From: Eutypa lata
Taxonomy: Eukaryota; Ascomycota; Sordariomycetes; Xylariales; Diatrypaceae
DNA length: 64,000 nucleotides
Direction: 5' to 3'
Assembly: GCA_022661535.1 (NCBI GenBank)
Contig: JAKULF010000004.1
Coordinates: 4,836,001-4,900,000 of the forward strand
Shown here: in pieces, positions 58,910-64,000 of the stretch
How the letters are laid out: each line of letters begins with the position of its first letter
Numbering within the stretch: the first letter of the stretch is position 1
Notes under the pieces: generated by a model
The model's database searches: none
What the model was told of the DNA's origin: nothing
What the model saw: the letters and a program-made list of their open reading frames with translations, nothing else
Made by a program: the position numbers and the translations under genes

Positions 58910-60515
58910 GCATAATCTGCGATAACCCTTCACTCTTCACCCTTTACTGCAGGACGGGGGGGATGGGGTGACGAATATTAAAGCTCCGGATTCAAAGACC
59001 TCGAGCACAGCTCGAGATGTCTTCTACTTAGTACCATTTTTTTCCATCATTCAAAGCATAATAATGAACAGTATGCAGACACATCTTATCACCATCATAG
59101 CTGCTTTAGATCACCAGACTTTTGGTCTGATCCTATTTACAATAACTTTTATATATACGACTTAACATGGCCACTGGATCTCGCGAACTATGATTTTCTC
59201 TACATATTGAGATCTTGTCGGGCTGCCTAACGAGAAAATAACATAACATGGCTAGGGTGGGCCATCTAAGATCAGATGAGCCAGAACCGTGGTATCTCGT
59301 GGAAGTCGAGTTTCAACACATTACCCACCCCACAAAGCATATAGCATCGACGCAATCCACGTCCTCTTCTTCCCATTGGTACCCTTCTAAACTGTTCAGG
59401 GGGGACGGAGGAATGTTCTTGGCACCTCTCGACCGAGAGACAGAGAGAGAGACAGAGAGAGAGACAGAGAGAGAGGGAGAGAGGGAGGGAGAGATTGGAG
59501 TTACACCGGGTTTCAATGTAGGACAGACAGGGCGTTCAGGAAGGCATATTTTCACACGGTACCTTTCATGGGGTAAAGAAGACGAATATCAGGTGCGCAA
59601 ACGTTCGCCCCTCTAGCTAGCCAGCCTATCAAGAATATTTTATCCGAAAAAATTACGAGCAAAAAAAGGTTACTACCGCTACGTATACACCTCACGGTGT
59701 GGCAGTTCGCCCTGAAGAAGTCTGTGACAAGTTTTACAAGTTTGCGATAAGCGCCGGAAAGAAGAGACCTGAGCACTCTAATCTGAGGAATATCATGACT
59801 TGAATATTTGCCCCTGTGTATGGTACGACTTAAGTTAGGCATTTAAGTCAACACGAAGCTCACACATAGGTAGCGAGCGCGATGTAGCACCCGGACGGAA
59901 CGAGTGGTGTATAGCGGTCATGCTTGTTTGCTGCGCGGCTGAATCTGCTATGTTAAATACCATTCTATCTATTCTGGCCCTCGTGGAAGGTAGGTATGCC
60001 AGCAAATGTAATGAGGTGGCCTTCTCACCACTGCCGGATGATGGATGCCTAGTTAACGTTTCTGCTGCCTGGTGTTCCGAGGGTTCACCTCGTGCTCCCC
60101 CTCAAAATTTTGGTGTCAGAGTGGTTGGATACGAGGAGATGTAAAGTGGCTATTTAGGTAAGCAGGCAGGCATGTACCTACCTACCTAGTAGTTAATGAA
60201 CATCCCGAACGCGAGGCTTCATCCTCGTCAAGCGTAGATGCTCGTGACTGGTTTTTGATGTAGCTCTTTCTGCCCTGCTCGTTAGCTAGCTAGAGGCATG
60301 ACTATTTTAGGAGGTTCTTCAGAGTCGAGAAAGTAAGGAAGTGCGCACTACAGTAAATTGAAAAGACCCCCAAGCATGCATCAGCATGTCCCACTACCTA
60401 CCTAGGCAGAAGGCGCCGGCGAGCGAAATTTAATCCCGATAGAACTGGCGCGCTCATCAATACAAATGTAGATATGTAAACTAAGCATGTAGGTACAAAA
60501 CTACCTCTAGGCAGT
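58910..60515. other. Gene-poor spacer with a GA-rich microsatellite
   Basis: No supported gene. A GAGA/GACA-rich tract lies at about 59438-59495, inside a frame (59248-59616) that I reject. ACCTACCTAG-type words occur near 60177 and 60395. Confidence 0.5.
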
Positions 60516-60523
60516 AGAAATCC

Positions 60524-60796
60524 TCTTCCTCATGGCGATGCCTTCACGGGCGCCGTCCATAACGGAGGGAAAAAAAAAAAAAAAAAAAAAGGGTCGAAGT
60601 ACAATACTTGTGTAAGAGAATCAACATCAAGATTGGACCTCCCATCACTCCGAAGGGGAAGTGGAGGGCGGTCAGCTCCGCGATGCGCAATGCAGGCTTT
60701 TCCTCGCCCTTCCGGTTATGTATTTCATGACCGGGAAATACATAAGAGGCGAGTTGAGACTTAGCAAAGAGAAGAGAGAAGGGAATAGTTAGAGCA
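60524..60796 (-). repeat. Copy B of a diverged direct duplication with hairpin
   Basis: Shares colinear blocks with 61030-61286: TCTTCCTCATGGCGATGC (60524-60541), a core with CTCCGCG and GCAATGCAGGC (60650-60698), and an A/G-rich block ending GGGAAT (near 60786). Between core and A/G block is a perfect 10-bp hairpin, TATGTATTTC..GAAATACATA (60717-60744). A poly-A run lies at 60569-60590. In one minus-strand frame the core reads KPALRIAELTALHFPFGV. It is either a non-coding structured unit or a relic of a small gene. Confidence 0.5.
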
Positions 60797-61029
60797 AGAC
60801 GAAGCGAAACAGCCGTTGTGTAGACGGCTGCTCGACGTGTAGCAAATAATGGTGATATTCGATTGGGGGTAACGAATAAAACTGTTCGTATGCAATGGTG
60901 TACGCACACACGTTCAATCGACGTCTGCTTCACGGCATATCAGACAGATACAGTAATCCTCGATCAGCTTTAGCTTGCCCTGCGACGAATCATGCATTGT
61001 CACAGCAAGTACAGACAAATCAAATTCCA

Positions 61030-61316
61030 TCTTCCTCATGGCGATGCAAAACAAGGCAACCGCACACAACGAAAACGAGAAGAATAGTAAAGATGAAACC
61101 AAACCGAAGAATGGTTTATTCTTTTTCGATAGCAAAAATTCCTCCTCCTATAACCCCGAAGGATAATAGAGGAAAGTCGGCTCCGCGCTGTGCAATGCAG
61201 GCCTCCTCCCCTTCAGACCCCGAATCTTGAACTGGGGTCTGAGAAAAAAGGTAAGTATGAAGAAAAGAAAAGGGAATCAAATCAGAGTGAGCTGGGAGGG
61301 CGGCCTGCTATTTATA
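61030..61316 (-). repeat. Copy A of a diverged direct duplication with hairpin and TATA-like box
   Basis: Colinear with copy B at an offset of about 491-506 bp. It has its own perfect 8-bp hairpin CAGACCCC..GGGGTCTG (61214-61241) at the equivalent place but of unrelated sequence. A TATAAATAG on the minus strand (61316-61308) would suit transcription toward copy B. In the frame matching copy B the core reads RPALHSAEPTFLYYPSGL and then stops. Confidence 0.5.
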
Positions 61317-61319
61317 TGG

Positions 61320-62155
61320 CAAAGGCGGTGTGGGGAGAGCTTAGGTAGGCGGCAGAATTGGGTTTAGTGGGTCTATGGGTAGTGGTGAGGGCAGGTACGT
61401 ACCTCTAGGCTCGCCCTCAAGGTCCCCGAGGCAGTAATGCATTGGCCCGGACCACCTTCAGCATCAATAGATTCGATATCGTGTACCACCCCATACCTTA
61501 GGCAAAGAAGCAGCCATAGCAGCACATCAGATTATTGATATGGCAAGAATGGGACATTATTAGGTAGATCATGGCTTGTAACCAGCAGATCTACCGCCTA
61601 ATATTATATTTATATTTCATCAGAAGAGTAAGGATCTCATTGGAATATGACGGATATCATCAGCATGGCTTGGGACCTAATCTAGTCATATGCCTTGCAA
61701 TTAGCCAGATGTTCTAAACAATGCGATGGCTTTTAAACCATTTGGTCATTTCGTGATGCTTATAATGTAACTATGTCAGGGAGTGTGTGCTACATAATTG
61801 CTTCCGAATCAAAGCTAACTCATATCACCATACTTCAGCCGCAACTTCCAAGCGCCTCTAAACGCCGTTTAACCTCGTACGCCACCTAATGCACGGCATC
61901 CTTGAAATCATTTTTGTAGAGCCACATTTGGCTCAACATCGACTTAGTTGTTCCCCAAAACAGCACCATTCGGCCAGCCAGCGCTAAACGTATAATAGTC
62001 AATGAAGCCACCAACGCCATACAGCAAGTCAAAAGCAGAGAGCCACCACCAGCCCTAATGTCGCTAATTAGGAAGATGAATACACTAATCCTTTAGCGTA
62101 CTCTTACTTCACCATTCGGCAGGCGATTTCTGTCCCGTAGTTGTCGTTCAAAGGG
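61320..62155. other. Intergenic, no gene seen
   Basis: 3' side of GCN5. AT-leaning, no recognisable gene or RNA. Confidence 0.45.
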
Positions 62156-62161
62156 CCCCGA

Positions 62162-63411
62162 CTAAGGCTCCAGATGCGACCACTCGGGGATGGCCTTGAT
62201 CTGTACCCACATGTACTTTTCCAACTTGTTGGCCGACTTGGCATAAGGCGTCGTCTCGTTGTTGTACTTGCGACAGTTGTCGAAGATGAGCTTAGCGTCC
62301 CTGGTAAAGTCTTCCGGCGTCTGGTATTGGTCGGCCTCCAGCTTCTGCTCCATGGTGCTGAGGTCCATGGGCTCCTTGATGACGTCGTAGTAGTCGGCCA
62401 CATCGTCCTTGTTGACGGGGTTGAGGAAAGGCCAGGCCGACTGGTGGTTCTGAAGGTCATTAAGTAGGTGTAGAAGCTGGTTATAGTTGGGGCCGTGCCG
62501 TGGCTGGCGTGCTAACTCATCCATATCCGGAGACCAGCCAGATTCCCGGATCGCTTCGATGGTCAGTGGGTCGATGGATGACACGCCGCTCTTCCATTGT
62601 CTGGGTGGTTGGTGGATAACGTGGGATTTCGAGAAGGCTCGTATCTTGGCTTGCACGCACTCTTTCTGCTTAAGAAGCATGCGACCCATCTCAAGATAGC
62701 GGACGCGGGGCAGCATCGAGCACTGCATTATGGTGCCGCCTTCGTAATCCTTGATGTATCCCATCCACACGGACTTGGGCAGCGTGATCTCCTTGGTGAA
62801 GCCCTGCTTCTTGAAATAGCCTATTGCGTAGTTGTCGGCGTAGGTCAGGAAGTGCATGACGTCGCTCGTGGCCTTGACGTAGTCCTTCAGATGCGACATG
62901 AGGTGCGCGCCGTAACCCTTGACTTGCTGGTCGCTGCTAATGGCGCAGAAGACGATCTCGGCGAACTGGCGGCCCTTGAACGGTCGGTAGGTGATCCCCC
63001 CCACGACCTCGAGCGGCTTCTTCACGATCGCTATCGAGAGATGCGTTCGGTCGTAGACCAGTCTCGCTATGTAGTCCTTGGGCATCTTAGGCAACTGCTT
63101 CTGGAATATACATTTCAAGCCGGTGAGGATGATGAGGGATTCGCGCTTGTTGTCGTTGTTGACGACACGGAACTCTATCTCGCCGTTCCGTTCTTCTATA
63201 ACGGCGGGCTTCTCTGGGAAAGGGATTCGTTTGATAATAGGTTTCGTTTCGGCGTCGGCTGAGTCCTTGGCATGCTTGAATCTCTTACTAGCTTTTGGCG
63301 ACGAAGGCTCGTCGGTCGCCTTTCGCTTGCCATCTGTGATTCGGAGACATGTTAGAAGTGCTGTGGTGTCGCAAAGGAAATGGGAGGAGACCTACTCTCT
63401 TCTTTCACCAT
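62162..63411 (-). CDS. GCN5: Histone acetyltransferase Gcn5
   Basis: Exon 1 is 16 nt (63411-63396, MVKEE plus one base), the intron is 62 nt (GTAGGT..ACAG), and exon 2 is 63333-62162, giving 395 residues, the usual fungal Gcn5 length. Gcn5 is the catalytic subunit of SAGA and ADA and acetylates histone H3 tails in the nucleus. The N-terminus is short and basic ([20 protein letters not shown]). The GNAT domain (about residues 80-230) has the catalytic Glu in [11 protein letters not shown] and the acetyl-CoA loop DQQVKGYG, then [11 protein letters not shown] and [17 protein letters not shown]. The C-terminal bromodomain has [32 protein letters not shown] and the acetyl-lysine-binding Asn in [13 protein letters not shown]. 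Complete and intact. Confidence 0.97.
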
Positions 63412-63419
63412 CTTGGTTC

Positions 63420-64000
63420 ACATCTAGCTACCATATATTACTTAGAATGCGACGCGATATGAATCTACCTAGGTAGAATGCGATGCAGCTAGATTTGTGC
63501 GACGTCGCAACAAGTTGAAGCGGCTGATTAATGATAAGCGATGATGTCGAACGGGGGAAGACGTGCAGGGGAAATGTGGGTGGCGTACGGCCAATTAGGT
63601 AAATCCAAGTCTCGATTTAGAAATTAGCTAACTTTATGCGGCTGAGAGGAGTTCCCCAGGCAGCCAGGCGCCAGGCTCTAGTTATATGTAGTTAGCTGCT
63701 CTTGCCATTGAGCTGAACGGGACCCCACCTGCTGCCCGTGCACGCTCAAAGAGAGGGATGTCGGCCTATCAATATTCCGTTGTTCCTGGATCCAGGTGAT
63801 CTCGCTCATCTCGCTCTGAGGTGGTCTTAGCTTAATTCGTACGTAAAGGCCAACTAACTTTGCCTGGGGTTTGTCAATCTGTGGGGCAATCGCAGCCGAA
63901 ACTGGAGCTCTCTTTGAGGTAACTGCCAGCTTTGCGATTTCGCGACATGTCAATTGGTTCTGACAACTTCTCTTGACTCCCGATATAGAGTTTACTGAAA
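63420..64000. other. Right-edge intergenic, upstream of GCN5
   Basis: GCN5 promoter side. A minus-strand frame at 63678-63953 is not recognised. A tRNA-like 5' half (see rejected list) is not a complete tRNA. Confidence 0.4.

Noticed and set aside
59248..59616. 122-codon frame containing TERETERE-type repeats
   Set aside because: The centre is a GA microsatellite and the rest matches nothing I know.
63670..63735. tRNA-like 5' half on the minus strand (GGTCCCG, then AGCTCAATGGCAAGAGC)
   Set aside because: The D-arm looks right, but no anticodon stem closes and there is no GGTTCGA-type T-arm downstream. At most a relic.

Overview
The window is from a filamentous ascomycete (Pezizomycotina, most likely a Sordariomycete). 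The evidence is short introns of 54-146 nt with GTRNGT donors and CTRAY branch points, fungal-only families (Zn2Cys6 regulator, rhodopsin-domain membrane protein, DUF7707, HET-C, YPT35), and a long AT island with the marks of repeat-induced point mutation (RIP). All splice joins were made by hand. Reading-frame continuity was checked for most of them; the two exceptions (the PhyH gene and the rhodopsin-domain gene) are flagged.

Layout. 1-3.2 kb: 5'-truncated NOC2 and a small NTF2/SnoaL-like protein. 3.6-4.8 kb: a fungal single-TM family gene broken by one in-frame TAG. 6.3-7.6 kb: a PhyH-type Fe(II)/2-oxoglutarate dioxygenase whose last exon runs into the AT island. 7.54-13.25 kb: a RIP island built on a large inverted repeat (arms about 7538-8985 and 10897-12299), with an unmutated core at 10.09-10.62 kb carrying an octamer tandem array. 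13.5-33.3 kb: an accessory, catabolic-looking region with a Zn2Cys6 regulator, a small secreted cupin-like protein, a rhodopsin-domain receptor-like protein, a nucleoside hydrolase, an MFS sugar permease with CreA-like sites, a fused AtuA-DUF4387 enzyme, a second MFS permease with a 13-nt microexon, and a decayed 3'-5' exonuclease-like gene. 34-64 kb: mostly housekeeping genes (YPT35-like PX protein, Mpv17/Sym1-like protein, ethanolamine/choline phosphotransferase, oligosaccharyltransferase subunit Swp1, Gcn5) mixed with a GPI-type DUF7707 protein, a HET-C-like protein, a glutaminyl cyclase-like M28 protein and two uncharacterised genes. Long gene-poor spacers lie at 36.7-38.9, 39.5-43.4, 53.9-57.9 and 58.9-62.1 kb.

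How the genes may work together. The 20.8-31.6 kb block pairs two sugar-type permeases with a nucleoside hydrolase and an AtuA/DUF4387 enzyme, and a regulator and receptor-like protein lie nearby. This would fit a small carbon-scavenging locus, but co-regulation is inferred only. The most unusual observations are (i) one octamer array present in two mutational states, ACCTACAG in the core and its C-to-T/G-to-A product ATTTATAA in the AT arms, and (ii) a diverged direct duplication at 60.5-61.3 kb in which hairpins of unrelated sequence sit at matching positions.
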